This document shows, one piece after another, positions 1 through 9,340 of a DNA stretch of 64,000 nucleotides. Location: assembly GCF_001712795.1 (NCBI RefSeq), contig NZ_KV757607.1, positions 8,751 to 72,750 of the forward strand, read 5' to 3'. Each line of letters starts with the position of its first letter. Position 1 is the stretch's first letter. This stretch comes from Nostoc sp. KVJ20 (lineage in GTDB: Bacteria > Cyanobacteriota > Cyanobacteriia > Cyanobacteriales > Nostocaceae). The translations under genes were made by a program, and so were the position numbers. The notes beneath the pieces are model-generated. The model was not told where the DNA came from and did not search any database. It saw nothing but the letters and a program-made list of their open reading frames with translations.

Positions 1-296
1 AACTCCAAAAATTCTAGTTTTGTGGCTCTTTTTCAGGAGGGGTTTGAATCCTATAAGTGAAAAAAAACCTTCTGCCTCCTGCCTCCTTCAATAACTTTTT
101 TGGTAAAAAATGACTGCATTGATACTGATGACAAGCGATCGCATCTAGAAGCGCTTGTAAATCATCCACCCAGAAGATGTACATATAATTCTTTATTTGT
201 ATAAAATTATATACAAACTTTTATACTATCAATAAAAAATTTAATTTGATATAAGTCTGACGATAGATAAATTTTATGTAAACATGGTTTAGATTT
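1..296. other. AT-rich spacer upstream of the fasciclin gene
   Basis: No coding sequence is supported here. Near 69-90 there is a short run of the heptamer TGCCTCC, a small STRR tract. The rest is AT-rich and presumably carries the promoter of the fasciclin gene, but I cannot assign -35/-10 boxes with confidence. Confidence 0.4.
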
Positions 297-308
297 GTAA
301 CAGGTTAC
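297..308. promoter_or_regulatory. Short inverted repeat upstream of the fasciclin gene
   Basis: GTAAC-AG-GTTAC is a perfect 5-bp inverted repeat ending 19 bases before the ATG. It resembles an operator half-site pair, but the spacing (GTA-N6-TAC) does not fit the NtcA consensus GTA-N8-TAC. A regulatory role is inference only. Confidence 0.2.
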
Positions 309-327
309 ACATAACTAGGTAAAACAC

Positions 328-729
328 ATGGCCAACATAATTGACACTGCCACTAATAATGGTTCTTTCAAGACACTAGTTGCAGCAATCGAAGCAGCTG
401 GTCTGGTAGATACACTGAAAGGCGCTGGCCCATTTACCGTCTTTGCACCTACTGATGCAGCTTTTAATAAGCTTCCAGCAGGTACAGTAGATGCATTACT
501 GAAAGATATTCCTAAGCTCAAGAAAATCTTGACCTATCATGTTGTCTCAGGCAAAGTACTGGCTGCTGACGTGGCTAAACTGAAGACAGCCAAAACAGTT
601 GAAGGTTCAGATGTGAAAATTGATGCTTCTAATGGCGTCAAGATAAACGATGCAAAAGTTGCAACCGCAGATGTTGCTGCTGATAACGGTGTCATCCACG
701 TAATTGACACAGTTTTGATTCCTGCATAA
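328..729 (+). CDS. Fasciclin (FAS1) domain protein
   Basis: This 133-residue protein is a single FAS1 domain. The H1 motif [12 protein letters not shown] lies at residues 35-46, the YH pair at 70-71, and the H2 motif [12 protein letters not shown] at 121-132. FAS1 domains mediate adhesion and matrix contacts in many organisms, and short one-domain versions are common in cyanobacteria. There is no signal peptide or membrane segment, so an exported role is not supported by the sequence. The ATG has a weak AGGT ahead of it. A hairpin at 836-866 probably ends the transcript, so the gene looks monocistronic. Confidence 0.93.
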   Translation: MANIIDTATNNGSFKTLVAAIEAAGLVDTLKGAGPFTVFAPTDAAFNKLPAGTVDALLKDIPKLKKILTYHVVSGKVLAADVAKLKTAKTVEGSDVKIDASNGVKINDAKVATADVAADNGVIHVIDTVLIPA

Positions 730-835
730 GCAAACCTCACAATAGCGAATGCTATTTGTAGGACGGCGACTACCTAATAGTCGTTTCTCTATTACAGTCT
801 GGTTGAATGTTTTTTAGTAAACACTAACTACCAAC

Positions 836-866
836 AAATCCATCTAGATGCTGTCTAGATGGATTT
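836..866 (+). terminator. Hairpin terminator after the fasciclin gene
   Basis: Perfect 13-bp arms AAATCCATCTAGA and TCTAGATGGATTT enclose a 5-base loop and are followed by ATTGTTTTATT. It lies 107 bases past the fasciclin stop and fits a factor-independent terminator with a modest U tract. Confidence 0.6.
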
Positions 867-901
867 ATTGTTTTATTGGTGTAGGGACGTTGCAATTGCT
901 A

Positions 902-999
902 GTACAACATGGCGGAAATAAACCAATCATTCCAAATCAACGAAACCCTTATGCTGTATTCATTTTTAATTTTTAATTTTTAATTCCGCCTTGCGGTAC
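902..999. mobile_element. 98-bp MITE-like element with TA flanks, copy 1
   Basis: Ends are imperfect inverted repeats (GTACAACATGGCGGAA and, inverted, GTACCGCAAGGCGGAA). TA flanks both sides (900-901 and 1000-1001). A second 98-bp copy in opposite orientation lies at 14828-14925. Too short to code; a non-autonomous element mobilised in trans by a TA-targeting transposase is the likely explanation. Confidence 0.75.
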
Positions 1000-1022
1000 T
1001 AGTCTCTCTTTATTAGATGTAA

Positions 1023-1748
1023 TCAAATTTTTAATTTTGCCAAACCCAAATAACGGATACCTTCGGGGGAAATGTCAAAACGGCAAGGTAAGACTTCTAA
1101 ACCGAGAGCGATCGCATCCCTTAATAATTTACCATAGACGGGATCTGTGCGATCGCCAGGAGAGAACTCAGTACAATCACTGCGATTGATAAAGTAAAGC
1201 ATCACCGCACGAGTAGAAGGTAACAGCGCCATTAGTTCTCGCAAGTGCTTTTGTCCTCTTGTAGTCTCGGTGTCAGGAAATAGGGCTAATCTCCCCTCAG
1301 ACAAAGTTGTATTTTTCACTTCTAAATAAATCGGGCGTTCTTCATCACTCCCCGTCAAGAAAAAATCCACTCGACTTTTTTTATCTAGTCCATAAACCAC
1401 CTCGCCCTTGATTTGGCTATAGTCGCCCAATTCTGGGAAAAGGTGTTTCGCCAAAGCTAGTTTCACCACCCGATTGGGCAAAAAAGTATTTATGCCTACC
1501 CAAGTCGGCTCATTGTCATGTACTTGAATTAGTTCTAAAGTGTAAGCCAATTTGCGGTTAAGATTATCGCTTTTGGAAAGCTGTACCGCACTTTGGGGAG
1601 TCGATACTCCAGTCATCGGCCCTGTATTCGGACAGTGTGCTGTAACTATCTCGCCAGAAGTAAGTTGAACGTCAGCAAAAAATCGCTTGTAGCGTTTTAG
1701 CAGAATACCTGGATATAAAGGTGGGTAACGGTAAAGCCAATCTATCAT
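1023..1748 (-). CDS. sfsA: DNA/RNA nuclease SfsA
   Basis: The 241-residue protein matches SfsA in length and motifs: CPNTG at residues 39-43, SRVDFF at 125-130 and YLEVKN at 141-146. D128, E143 and K145 form a PD-(D/E)XK-type nuclease triad. SfsA was first described as a sugar-fermentation stimulation protein and is now grouped with nucleases; its cellular role in cyanobacteria is not known to me. It is transcribed away from the dioxygenase gene, with a 239-bp divergent spacer. The ATG at 1748 gives the conserved N-terminus that reads into the PGILLKRYKRF segment. Confidence 0.93.
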   Translation of the reverse strand: MIDWLYRYPPLYPGILLKRYKRFFADVQLTSGEIVTAHCPNTGPMTGVSTPQSAVQLSKSDNLNRKLAYTLELIQVHDNEPTWVGINTFLPNRVVKLALAKHLFPELGDYSQIKGEVVYGLDKKSRVDFFLTGSDEERPIYLEVKNTTLSEGRLALFPDTETTRGQKHLRELMALLPSTRAVMLYFINRSDCTEFSPGDRTDPVYGKLLRDAIALGLEVLPCRFDISPEGIRYLGLAKLKI

Positions 1749-1972
1749 TATGAAACCTTGTTGCTGCTAGTCAATATACGTCGATTCCTTACCCACCGAA
1801 CCCATATCTGCAAATCTTTTCAGCAGCTACTCTGCCCTGTCAGAGAATTTGAGTAACTTTACATATCATGGATTGTCAATTTTTGTAGTTAAATTAACAA
1901 CATAGTAATAAAAAGTATTATATACTAAGTACTATAAGTCTCCCATAAAAAATCCGGGAGAATTCAATATGC

Positions 1973-1980
1973 AAGGAGGT
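1973..1980 (+). promoter_or_regulatory. Strong ribosome binding site
   Basis: AAGGAGGT, a full Shine-Dalgarno match, ends 7 bases before the ATG at 1988. Most genes in this window have weak sites, so this gene may be translated unusually well. Confidence 0.8.
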
Positions 1981-1987
1981 AAATCCT

Positions 1988-2656
1988 ATGCAAAAAGTGT
2001 GGACAGCAACGGAATTAGAATATGCTTTTCTTTTTACTCTTAGAAAAGTAAATTCGATAAATCTAGAAGGTTTCAAACCATTTTTTAGTAATATGCCTGT
2101 TGATCCTTATATCAAAGGCAACTATCGTTCCAGAAGATTATCTCGATTCACCATTTCGGGAAATGAGTTAATCAAATTACCTCATGGCTACTTCTTTCAA
2201 AGTAAAGAGCATAATCCATTGTTGGGCAATATAAAAAGAGAGTTTGCAGAATTAGATGATGCACTCATAAAGCTTGATATTTTTAGAAATCTTGTTTTAG
2301 CATTTAGTGATTCTTGTAAACTTCATCCTGAAGCTGAAATCGGAGTTCATCAAATTAGAATTAGTTGTTCACCAAATAATTTTAGTAATCCAGCGCCGGA
2401 GGGTATCCATCAAGATGGTACTGATTTTATTGGCATATTTTCCGTAGATAGAGATAATATTCAAGGTGGAGAAACACATCTCTATACTGACAAAAAAGAA
2501 AAACCTGTGTTTAGCAAAGTTCTAAATCCGGGTGAACTTTTATTGATAAATGACCGTGATTTTTTCCACTTTGCCAATCCCATAAAACCACAAACTGACG
2601 CTCAAGGGAGTTTCGATGTTTTTGTACTGACTTCTCCCAGCTTGCTTTCAGAATAA
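1988..2656 (+). CDS. 2-oxoglutarate/Fe(II) dioxygenase family protein
   Basis: The 222-residue protein has the features of the 2OG-Fe dioxygenase family that includes free-amino-acid hydroxylases such as L-isoleucine 4-hydroxylase (PF10014 type). H141-x-D143 in GIHQDGTDF and H194 in DFFHF form the likely iron triad; GGETHLY and NPGELLLIND are typical flanking strands. By family knowledge it would hydroxylate a small substrate, perhaps a free amino acid. The substrate cannot be read from sequence. The convergent DUF711 gene ends 2 bases away, so the two share a 3' boundary rather than a promoter. Confidence 0.8.
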   Translation: MQKVWTATELEYAFLFTLRKVNSINLEGFKPFFSNMPVDPYIKGNYRSRRLSRFTISGNELIKLPHGYFFQSKEHNPLLGNIKREFAELDDALIKLDIFRNLVLAFSDSCKLHPEAEIGVHQIRISCSPNNFSNPAPEGIHQDGTDFIGIFSVDRDNIQGGETHLYTDKKEKPVFSKVLNPGELLLINDRDFFHFANPIKPQTDAQGSFDVFVLTSPSLLSE

Positions 2657-2658
2657 TT

Positions 2659-3807
2659 TTAGTCAACTGTAAATATTTTACAATCTACGAGATATGGGGA
2701 ATTGAATGTAGTCATTTCCCCAGCTTTTTTATTTGGAATCGGAAATAATCTGGCTGAGAGTGGTTTATTCAACTTGATAGCTAAAGTTGCCATATCAATT
2801 AACAAAGCTGTAATTTTTTCTATTGTTATATCACCTGGAATCGGAACTGTGTCCAGTCCGCAGCCACAAACTGCTGAATATAATAATAAATTTGTAATAT
2901 CATAGGTTTGCTCATTAGCTCTTGCAGCTAGTCCAACATCTTCACACACTGGAAGCATCAGTCCAGAGTAACCACAGATTTTTACTGATACGCTTTTCAA
3001 CACACGAGTCAGCATCCCAGAAATTGCGAGAGTTCCTGAATGCCCAAACTTGCCACTCATCAATTTTTCATAAGCAAAAGCAATACTAGTTTGTTTATCC
3101 AAAGATGGCGCAATAGATGTATCAATTCCTTTATATGATACGGCAAATTTATCAGATAGTTTTTCAGCAATAACTGCGATTTTATTTAATTCTAATTCTA
3201 AAATTAATTGTAGGTTTTGCTCTGCTGTTGTAATATTGTTAGCTTGTGATAATGCTTGCATTATCAAGTCGCCTAACTCTAAGCCAATAGTAAAAGATGT
3301 ATTACCTGTATGGTATGCAGTAGGGAAAAAGGGAATATCTGGCTGGCAGTTTGCCCATACACAAAAACGAAAGTTGCCATAACCATTTTCACTCTCTTGG
3401 GAAATACGTTTAATAGTTTTGGCTGATTCTCTAGCATTCTCAAAATTGATGCCAGTTTCTCTATCACCAATTTTGCTAGAGCAATAAATAATCGATGTAT
3501 ATTTGTTAATATCTGGAATTATATCTATGGTTTCGGGTTTGCTAGCATAACCAATATTGAAAAAGCTGATATTCAGACTTTGGCAAAGTTGTTCTAGAGT
3601 TTGAATTTCATTGATCATTTCAATTTTAGATAAGCCTTGCAGATATTCTTCCCAGGTATTAGTGGCAATTCTAGTTGTTTGTACCTCATATCCTTGTTTT
3701 TCAAAAAAAATCTGCGCTTGCCGATTAAACTCAGCAGCTTGCTTAATTTTTTCCTGCTTTTGTAGGGATTGAAGTGATATACCTGTTGTAATAGTTCTAA
3801 TTTTCAT
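2659..3807 (-). CDS. DUF711 (UPF0210) family protein
   Basis: The 382-residue protein starts KIRTITTGISL and contains the glycine-rich stretch FGHSGTLAISGML and the late segment CGCGLDTVPIPGD, all familiar from the UPF0210/DUF711 family. The family has no established biochemical role that I can name. It lacks a signal peptide and is probably cytoplasmic. Length is somewhat below the roughly 450 residues of many bacterial members, so this may be a divergent subgroup. It is convergent with the 2OG dioxygenase, with stops only 2 bases apart. Confidence 0.75.
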   Translation of the reverse strand: MKIRTITTGISLQSLQKQEKIKQAAEFNRQAQIFFEKQGYEVQTTRIATNTWEEYLQGLSKIEMINEIQTLEQLCQSLNISFFNIGYASKPETIDIIPDINKYTSIIYCSSKIGDRETGINFENARESAKTIKRISQESENGYGNFRFCVWANCQPDIPFFPTAYHTGNTSFTIGLELGDLIMQALSQANNITTAEQNLQLILELELNKIAVIAEKLSDKFAVSYKGIDTSIAPSLDKQTSIAFAYEKLMSGKFGHSGTLAISGMLTRVLKSVSVKICGYSGLMLPVCEDVGLAARANEQTYDITNLLLYSAVCGCGLDTVPIPGDITIEKITALLIDMATLAIKLNKPLSARLFPIPNKKAGEMTTFNSPYLVDCKIFTVD

Positions 3808-3998
3808 TGGTATAAAATTGTTATTGATATTTGTATTAAATCTACCTCCAAAACCGTGGTGTGTTGGTTTTATTTCACAGAAAACATGAAATTAAGCAAA
3901 GCCACGCTGGATACTTAGAATATTAAGGGTGAGTGCATAGGTTAGGCTATGAAGCAAGTCTGCTGGAATTCAACTAACTGAATCAACAAACAAATGCC

Positions 3999-5267
3999 AT
4001 GAATGACGAATTCTACAATAGAGGATTGGAAAAGGCTAGGCGAAAAGACTACGCTGGAGCAATTGAGGAATTTAACCATGCTTTACAATTGACACCTTAC
4101 CTTAGCGAAGCTTACTTGCAACGGGGTTTGGCATATTATGACTCAGGAGCAGTCCTTAAGGCTGTTTCAGATTATACCGAAGCCCTGAAGCTGAATCCTG
4201 ATAGTCTAGAGGCGTATTATTGTCGTGGATTAGCCAGGGTGGCGCTGAAAAATTTACCGGGGGCGCTGGAGGATGTGGAACGGGCTATTCGTCTTAATCT
4301 CAATTATGCTGCTGCTTATAATCTACGGGGGATGGTGCGGCGCAAACAGGGTTATATTCAAGATGCGATCGCTAATTTTAAAAAAGCTGCACAATTATAT
4401 CTAGAGCAACAGGACAAAGAGAATTGTCGCCTGTGTCTGGAATTAATTAAACAGCTACAACCCCAAGAATTACCTGTTGTACAGCAAACACATTCCACTA
4501 ATACGCCAATTTTATCCACAAAGGAATATTTCACACAATTATTAGAAAAGGCTGAAAAAGGAGATACCCAAGAGGCACTTGCCGATTTAAACTGGGTATT
4601 AAAAGCCGATCCGCAAGATGCCCAAGCTTACTGCTGCCGTGGTGTTGTCCGTTGTAAAATGGGAAATTATCGAGAAGCGATCGCAGATTTTAATCAAGCA
4701 TTGCGACTAAATTTCCAAGATGCCATTGTCTATCGCAACCGAGGCAAAGCCCGTTCTGTATTGGGAGATCATCAAGGAGCGATCGCAGACCTTAATCAAG
4801 CACTCCAAATACAACCCGAAGATGCCTTAGTTTATATTGCCAGAGGTAATGCCTATCGGGCAATGGGCAATTATATCGATGCAATTCAAGATTACACCCA
4901 AGCGCTGCAAATTAATCCTGATGATGCTCATGCTTACTACAATCGCGGCATTGCCTATACTTGCTTAGAAGAAATGCAAAATGCCGTGGAGAATTATCAA
5001 CAGGCGGCGAGTATTTTTTGTGAACAAGAAGATTGGGGAAATTATCAACAAGTCTTAAGTAGCCTAGAAAAAATCCAGAAATTTAGTCCAGAGTCAAAAA
5101 AGCAAAAATATAACTTGCTACGTCAGCGACTTTTACGAATGGTGGGGGGATACTGGGAAATTGCCGAACGATTGATTGAGCAAAAGCAAGATTACTATCC
5201 TGGGATGTCAGACGAGTGGTATTTGCAAAAAGTGATTGATGATTTAGAACGCGATCGCGGTAGATAA
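3999..5267 (+). CDS. Tetratricopeptide repeat protein
   Basis: The 422-residue protein contains two TPR blocks, about residues 4-150 and 175-340, separated by a linker rich in Gln and Thr. Repeats of the type AIADLNQALQIQPEDALVYI recur every 34 residues. The C-terminal 80 residues are not TPR and end in an acidic, basic-mixed helix. No signal peptide is present, so a cytoplasmic scaffold is likely. No partner is suggested by neighbours; the gene stands alone with a hairpin just downstream. Confidence 0.88.
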   Translation: MNDEFYNRGLEKARRKDYAGAIEEFNHALQLTPYLSEAYLQRGLAYYDSGAVLKAVSDYTEALKLNPDSLEAYYCRGLARVALKNLPGALEDVERAIRLNLNYAAAYNLRGMVRRKQGYIQDAIANFKKAAQLYLEQQDKENCRLCLELIKQLQPQELPVVQQTHSTNTPILSTKEYFTQLLEKAEKGDTQEALADLNWVLKADPQDAQAYCCRGVVRCKMGNYREAIADFNQALRLNFQDAIVYRNRGKARSVLGDHQGAIADLNQALQIQPEDALVYIARGNAYRAMGNYIDAIQDYTQALQINPDDAHAYYNRGIAYTCLEEMQNAVENYQQAASIFCEQEDWGNYQQVLSSLEKIQKFSPESKKQKYNLLRQRLLRMVGGYWEIAERLIEQKQDYYPGMSDEWYLQKVIDDLERDRGR

Positions 5268-5293
5268 AATATAAATGCCACTAAACACATAAA

Positions 5294-5319
5294 TTCACCC
5301 GTACACTTGTACGGGTGAA
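5294..5319. terminator. Hairpin between convergent genes
   Basis: Perfect 11-bp arms TTCACCCGTAC and GTACGGGTGAA with a 4-base loop ACTT. It sits between the convergent TPR and PEP-CTERM genes. There is no U tract, so it may be a transcript 3' end stabiliser or a small repeat rather than a classical terminator. Confidence 0.45.
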
Positions 5320-5376
5320 AATGCGATCAATCACTTCTTATATTAAACGCACCCTATATTAACAACGTTTTAAAGT

Positions 5377-6210
5377 TTAGTTAGAAGTGCGAGTTTGACG
5401 GCGACGACGCAATCCAAACATACCAATTGCTCCCACTGCGAACATTGACAGAGTAACAGATGGTTCAGGAACGGTAGCGCCAATTAACTCTCTAACATTT
5501 GCCTCGCCGACATCAAGAACGACAATAACATCATTAAAGTCACGGTCAGAACCTTCATTCCACTTGCCAGTTGCAGAATCTACCCCTGAAGCGTGTAAAC
5601 CTCCGTATAAATCCTCGAACGCCAGTATGATGTAGTTGTTGTAAGCGTAAGCAACGGCGTGCTGTAGTCCGTCAGCATTAGAGGCAGTTTCAGTACCAAA
5701 TATATTGGCAGAGGTGCCACGATTGAGACCATCAGCTCTCAACCATAAGTCGAGTTGAGTACCTGCCGTAACATTACCAATATTGACCCCATCGCCAAAT
5801 TTTAGGGCATTACCGCCCCAACCACCAACACACCCGTCTCCTTCACAAGAAATATCATTAAAAAGCAGCCCAGACTTGTTAGTAGTTCCTGTGGCATTAA
5901 AGGCTAACTGGTTTCTATAACCTGCGCCCTCATTGATAAAGTAAACAGAAACATCATGGTCGTATTTTAAGTTTAATTGAGTGGGGTCTAATTTAAATTG
6001 TCCGCTGTTTGGGAGAACAACACTTTCAGCTTGGACAAATTGTTGAAAAGGAGTGTCGTTAAAACCAGTTTGAGACTTATTGTATACCGTTGGTTGAGTC
6101 CAGGAATTATCCCAGCTAAAATCAGCAGCAGATGCAGTTTCTACTTTGGAAACTAATCCGGTTAAGGTAGCTGTAGCGGCAATCAAGGCAGTGAGTAAAT
6201 TAAGTTTCAT
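5377..6210 (-). CDS. PEP-CTERM sorting domain protein with DUF4114-like region
   Basis: The product (277 residues from the ATG at 6210) has an N-terminal signal segment ending near ASAADFSW and a C-terminal sorting signal: VPEP, a hydrophobic stretch, then RRRRQ. The segment IILAFEDLYGG followed by DRDFNDVIVVLDVG resembles DUF4114, an acidic, probably calcium-binding domain. This indicates export and processing by an exosortase-type system in the envelope. An earlier in-frame ATG at 6261 would add 17 residues before the signal peptide, so I prefer 6210. Two cysteines in CEGDGC could form a disulfide. Confidence 0.85.
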   Translation of the reverse strand: MKLNLLTALIAATATLTGLVSKVETASAADFSWDNSWTQPTVYNKSQTGFNDTPFQQFVQAESVVLPNSGQFKLDPTQLNLKYDHDVSVYFINEGAGYRNQLAFNATGTTNKSGLLFNDISCEGDGCVGGWGGNALKFGDGVNIGNVTAGTQLDLWLRADGLNRGTSANIFGTETASNADGLQHAVAYAYNNYIILAFEDLYGGLHASGVDSATGKWNEGSDRDFNDVIVVLDVGEANVRELIGATVPEPSVTLSMFAVGAIGMFGLRRRRQTRTSN

Positions 6211-6261
6211 ATCAAGAGTCATTAGTAGGGAAAACAATTTAGATAATGCTTTTGGGAGCAA

Positions 6262-6658
6262 CTATCTGTGTTCTGTCGTCTCTTACTTCTAACAGCTATT
6301 CTTCTGCAAAGTCAATCGATAATTTAGCCTTTATTGGTATATTCAAATAGCTCTTTATCTAAAGTAATTCCACTTAAAACAGACTATTTTGTATCAGTTC
6401 ATTTACTGTTATTAGTACTTAGCATTGAAACTGATAGATGATGAAAAATTTATGAAGAACTTATACTTCTTATGAAAATAAGATGTGCAATTTCGATACT
6501 AAAAAGCTAAAAGCTTAATCTATAGGAATTTTCATTTGAATGAGGTAAATAAGTATGGGTATAGTGTCGTGCGTGTCAACTTAAGCTTTGGCGAAGGTTA
6601 TTCGCCGCTATACAAACAGAGTTTATCTCCGTACCTACGTTGATAAACTTAGTATTCG
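6262..6658. other. Spacer upstream of the PEP-CTERM gene
   Basis: I see no convincing coding sequence, RNA gene or terminator here. It probably holds the PEP-CTERM promoter. Confidence 0.35.
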
Positions 6659-6761
6659 ATCAAGTCAAGGAAACCTGATTAAATAAGTTTGTAGTCAAGA
6701 CTGAAGTCGTCGCCGGAAGCACTGAAGTGCTTACTATGTAAGAATATTTCGTTGACTTGAT
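6659..6761. mobile_element. 103-bp element with 15-bp inverted ends
   Basis: Left end ATCAAGTCAAGGAAA and right end (inverted) ATCAAGTCAACGAAA differ at one base. The interior carries the hairpin AAGCACT-GA-AGTGCTT. It has no coding capacity and sits in the long spacer upstream of argS. A non-autonomous transposable element is the simplest reading; no second copy was seen in this window. Confidence 0.5.
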
Positions 6762-6952
6762 GAAGTAGTATTAGTCTGTCAACATCCAGTGGGGTATCGT
6801 TAGAAGCTGTAAGTTCTGCCAAGGATGGTAGACAATCTGGGGGTTGTATTTTAGGATGACAGTTCTTGCTTGGACTTGATGACTATACTTTAGAGTGAAA
6901 TAATCAAGCTTTTCCAGAGCTACATTCCCCTTCTCCCAGATAAAATTTATAT
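6762..6952. other. Leader region of argS
   Basis: No ORF is supported. This 191-bp stretch between the small element and the argS ATG presumably contains the argS promoter and leader. I could not identify a T-box or other riboswitch. Confidence 0.3.
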
Positions 6953-8716
6953 ATGAATGCTACACAAGAACAACTAAAAGAGCAGGTTGAGCAGGCTTTA
7001 GTCGCGGCTTTTGGCGCTGACTTCGCTGGAGTAGATCCAATTTTGGTTCCTGCTAGCAACCCTAAATTTGGCGATTATCAGGCGAATGTGGCATTATCCC
7101 TGAGTAAAAAATTAGGAAAGCAACCAAGAGCAATCGCAGGTGCGATCGTTGAGAAACTAAATGTATCCGAAATCTGCGAACCACCAGAAATCGCTGGGCC
7201 AGGATTTATCAATCTAAAACTCAAAACGGCATACTTAGAAGCACAACTCAATGCGATTCAAGCAGATCCCAGACTAGGAGTTCCAGCCGCGAAAACGCCA
7301 AAGCGGGAAATTGTGGATTTTTCCAGTCCAAATATTGCCAAAGAAATGCATGTTGGACACTTGCGTTCTACAATTATTGGCGATGCGATCGCTCGGATTT
7401 TAGAATTTCAAGGACACGATGTACTGCGGTTAAATCATGTAGGTGATTGGGGTACGCAATTTGGCATGTTAATCGCCTATCTCCGGGAAGTTTACCCAGA
7501 CGCGCTTACTACCGCAAATGCTTTAGATATTGGTGATTTAGTCTCTTTTTATCGCAAAGCCAAACAACGCTTTGATGCAGATGAAGCTTTTCAAGAGACA
7601 GCACGCCAAGAAGTCGTCAGATTACAAGCAGGTGCAGAAGATACACTCCATGCTTGGAAACTATTGTGTGAACAATCACGGCGGGAGTTTCAAGTAATTT
7701 ATGAGTTGCTGGATATCAAGTTAACTGAACGCGGAGAATCTTTCTATAACCCTTTACTATCTGGTGTTGTAGAAGATTTAGATAAATCTGGATTACTGGT
7801 AGAAAACCAAGGCGCAAAATGCGTTTTTCTGGAAGGGTTTACAAATAGAGAAGGTGAACCTTTACCCTTAATTGTGCAGAAATCAGACGGCGGTTATAAC
7901 TATGCCACTACAGATTTAGCATCTCTCCGCTACCGGATTCAGCAGGATCAAGCAAAGCGGATAATTTATGTAACCGATGCTGGACAAGGAAACCATTTCG
8001 CCCAATTTTTCCAGGTAGCACGCAAAGCCGGATGGATTCCTGATGATGTAGAATTAGTCCATATTCCCTTTGGATTGGTGTTAGGAGAAGATGGCAAGAA
8101 ATTCAAAACTCGTTCTGGAGATACTGTTCGGTTGCGAGATTTGTTAGATGAAGCTGTTTCTCGTTCCCATGCAGACTTAAAAACTAGATTACAAGAAGAA
8201 GAACGCCAAGAAACTGAAGAATTTATTAATGAAGTTGCTAGGGTAGTTGGCATCAGTGCAGTTAAATATGCAGACTTAAGCCAAAACCGCACCAGTAACT
8301 ACATCTTCAGCTACGACAAAATGCTGGATCTCAAAGGTAATACTGCGCCCTATATGCTGTATGTTTACGCCCGGATTCAGGGAATTAGCCGCAAGGGTGA
8401 TATTAACTTTAAGGAGTTGGGAAACAATGCTGTCCTGTTGCAGCATGAAACAGAATTAGCGCTGGCAAAATATTTACTTCAACTAGATGAAGTTATTAGT
8501 AGTGTAGAGCAAGACTTGCTGCCCAACCGTTTATGTGAGTATTTGTACGAACTGAGTAAAAAATTTAATCAGTTTTACGATCGCAATCAGGGAGTTCAGG
8601 TGTTAGAAGCGGAGGAACCGCAGCGCACATCCCGTTTAGTTTTATGTGATTTGACTGCTAGAACCCTGAAATTGGGACTATCGTTGTTAGGAATTCAGGT
8701 ATTAGAAAGAATGTAA
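6953..8716 (+). CDS. argS: Arginyl-tRNA synthetase
   Basis: This 587-residue class I aminoacyl-tRNA synthetase charges tRNA-Arg. The signature [17 protein letters not shown] holds the HIGH-like motif HVGH at residues 133-136. An N-terminal Arg-tRNA-synthetase additional domain spans roughly residues 5-90, and a DALR-type anticodon-binding domain occupies the last 120 residues. Length is normal. The ATG at 6953 is preceded by an AT-rich leader without a clear Shine-Dalgarno. Downstream lies a fragment of a kinase gene rather than an operon partner. Confidence 0.97.
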   Translation: MNATQEQLKEQVEQALVAAFGADFAGVDPILVPASNPKFGDYQANVALSLSKKLGKQPRAIAGAIVEKLNVSEICEPPEIAGPGFINLKLKTAYLEAQLNAIQADPRLGVPAAKTPKREIVDFSSPNIAKEMHVGHLRSTIIGDAIARILEFQGHDVLRLNHVGDWGTQFGMLIAYLREVYPDALTTANALDIGDLVSFYRKAKQRFDADEAFQETARQEVVRLQAGAEDTLHAWKLLCEQSRREFQVIYELLDIKLTERGESFYNPLLSGVVEDLDKSGLLVENQGAKCVFLEGFTNREGEPLPLIVQKSDGGYNYATTDLASLRYRIQQDQAKRIIYVTDAGQGNHFAQFFQVARKAGWIPDDVELVHIPFGLVLGEDGKKFKTRSGDTVRLRDLLDEAVSRSHADLKTRLQEEERQETEEFINEVARVVGISAVKYADLSQNRTSNYIFSYDKMLDLKGNTAPYMLYVYARIQGISRKGDINFKELGNNAVLLQHETELALAKYLLQLDEVISSVEQDLLPNRLCEYLYELSKKFNQFYDRNQGVQVLEAEEPQRTSRLVLCDLTARTLKLGLSLLGIQVLERM

Positions 8717-8753
8717 AATCATCTAGATGAGATTTTTTAACGCAGATGCACTT

Positions 8754-8811
8754 CGCTGAGTTTGTGATTAAGATTCCCCTGATCCAGGATTCGTCAACAT
8801 AATTCGTAATT
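8754..8811 (+). pseudogene. 58-bp copy of the 3' end of the PAS histidine kinase gene
   Basis: These 58 bases match 12690-12747 with one mismatch. In 12690-12747 they encode the last residues of the large histidine kinase (ending IQDSST), its stop and 9 bases beyond. Here there is no upstream kinase sequence, so it is a displaced gene tail left by duplication or recombination. It starts 38 bases after argS. Confidence 0.7.
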
Positions 8812-8845
8812 AATAATACTCGCCTCTGGCAAGAAGCAATCTACG

Positions 8846-8919
8846 TAAGTCATAGTAGAGATTATAGCTACTGGATACAGAAGCTCCTCTAATGTGTTCT
8901 CATAACTGGTTTAGTTTTA
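8846..8919. repeat. 74-bp dispersed repeat, copy 1
   Basis: This stretch matches the reverse complement of 40746-40819 over 74 bases with one mismatch. The match ends exactly where the element at 8920 begins, so the element may have inserted at its edge. The other copy lies upstream of the radical SAM gene. Confidence 0.7.
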
Positions 8920-9136
8920 GAGGTTGTTTGAAAAGTAGTATGTTGTGATTTTAATCGAATTATTACCCCCCTTAGTCCCACCTTATAAAGGGGGGAAACA
9001 ATAAAATCCAGTTCCCTCACGCCACATGCTTCAAGTCGGCGAAGCCGCCCAACGCAGTGGCTCCCCTTTATAAGGGGAGGGCTAGGGTGGGGTAAAAAAA
9101 TTTTATACATCAATCATGACTTTTCAAACATCCTCT
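8920..9136. mobile_element. About 217-bp element with GAGGTTGTTTGAAAAGT ends
   Basis: The left end GAGGTTGTTTGAAAAGT pairs with the right end ACTTTTCAAACATCCTC. TA-containing sequence (TTTTA and TTAGG) lies at both borders. The interior holds the common C-rich/G-rich motif seen in other spacers here (CTCCCCTTTATAAGGGGAG). No transposase is encoded. A related, degenerate element starts at 32604. Confidence 0.6.
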
Positions 9137-9146
9137 TAGGGACTCT

Positions 9147-9194
9147 CAAATAAAAAAACATCCCAAATTTTCTTGTGGGATGTTTTTTTATTTG
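9147..9194. terminator. Bidirectional terminator-type hairpin
   Basis: Perfect 19-bp arms (CAAATAAAAAAACATCCCA and its complement) surround a 10-base loop. The arms include A/T runs, so either strand would give a stem followed by a U tract. It has no gene directly before it on either strand, apart from mobile repeats. Confidence 0.6.
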
Positions 9195-9340
9195 GAACTC
9201 CCTAACCTAATCTCCTTGTTACCGCAAAAAGCAAAATATCCCTAATTCCCAATTCCCTGTAAATACCACAAGTTAAAGATGGGTTTGCTTGTTGCATCCA
9301 TATTTAGTCTGGGAATAATAAATACTAATCATCATTATTG

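Noticed and set aside
297..308. NtcA site upstream of the fasciclin gene
   Set aside because: Spacing is GTA-N6-TAC; NtcA needs N8.
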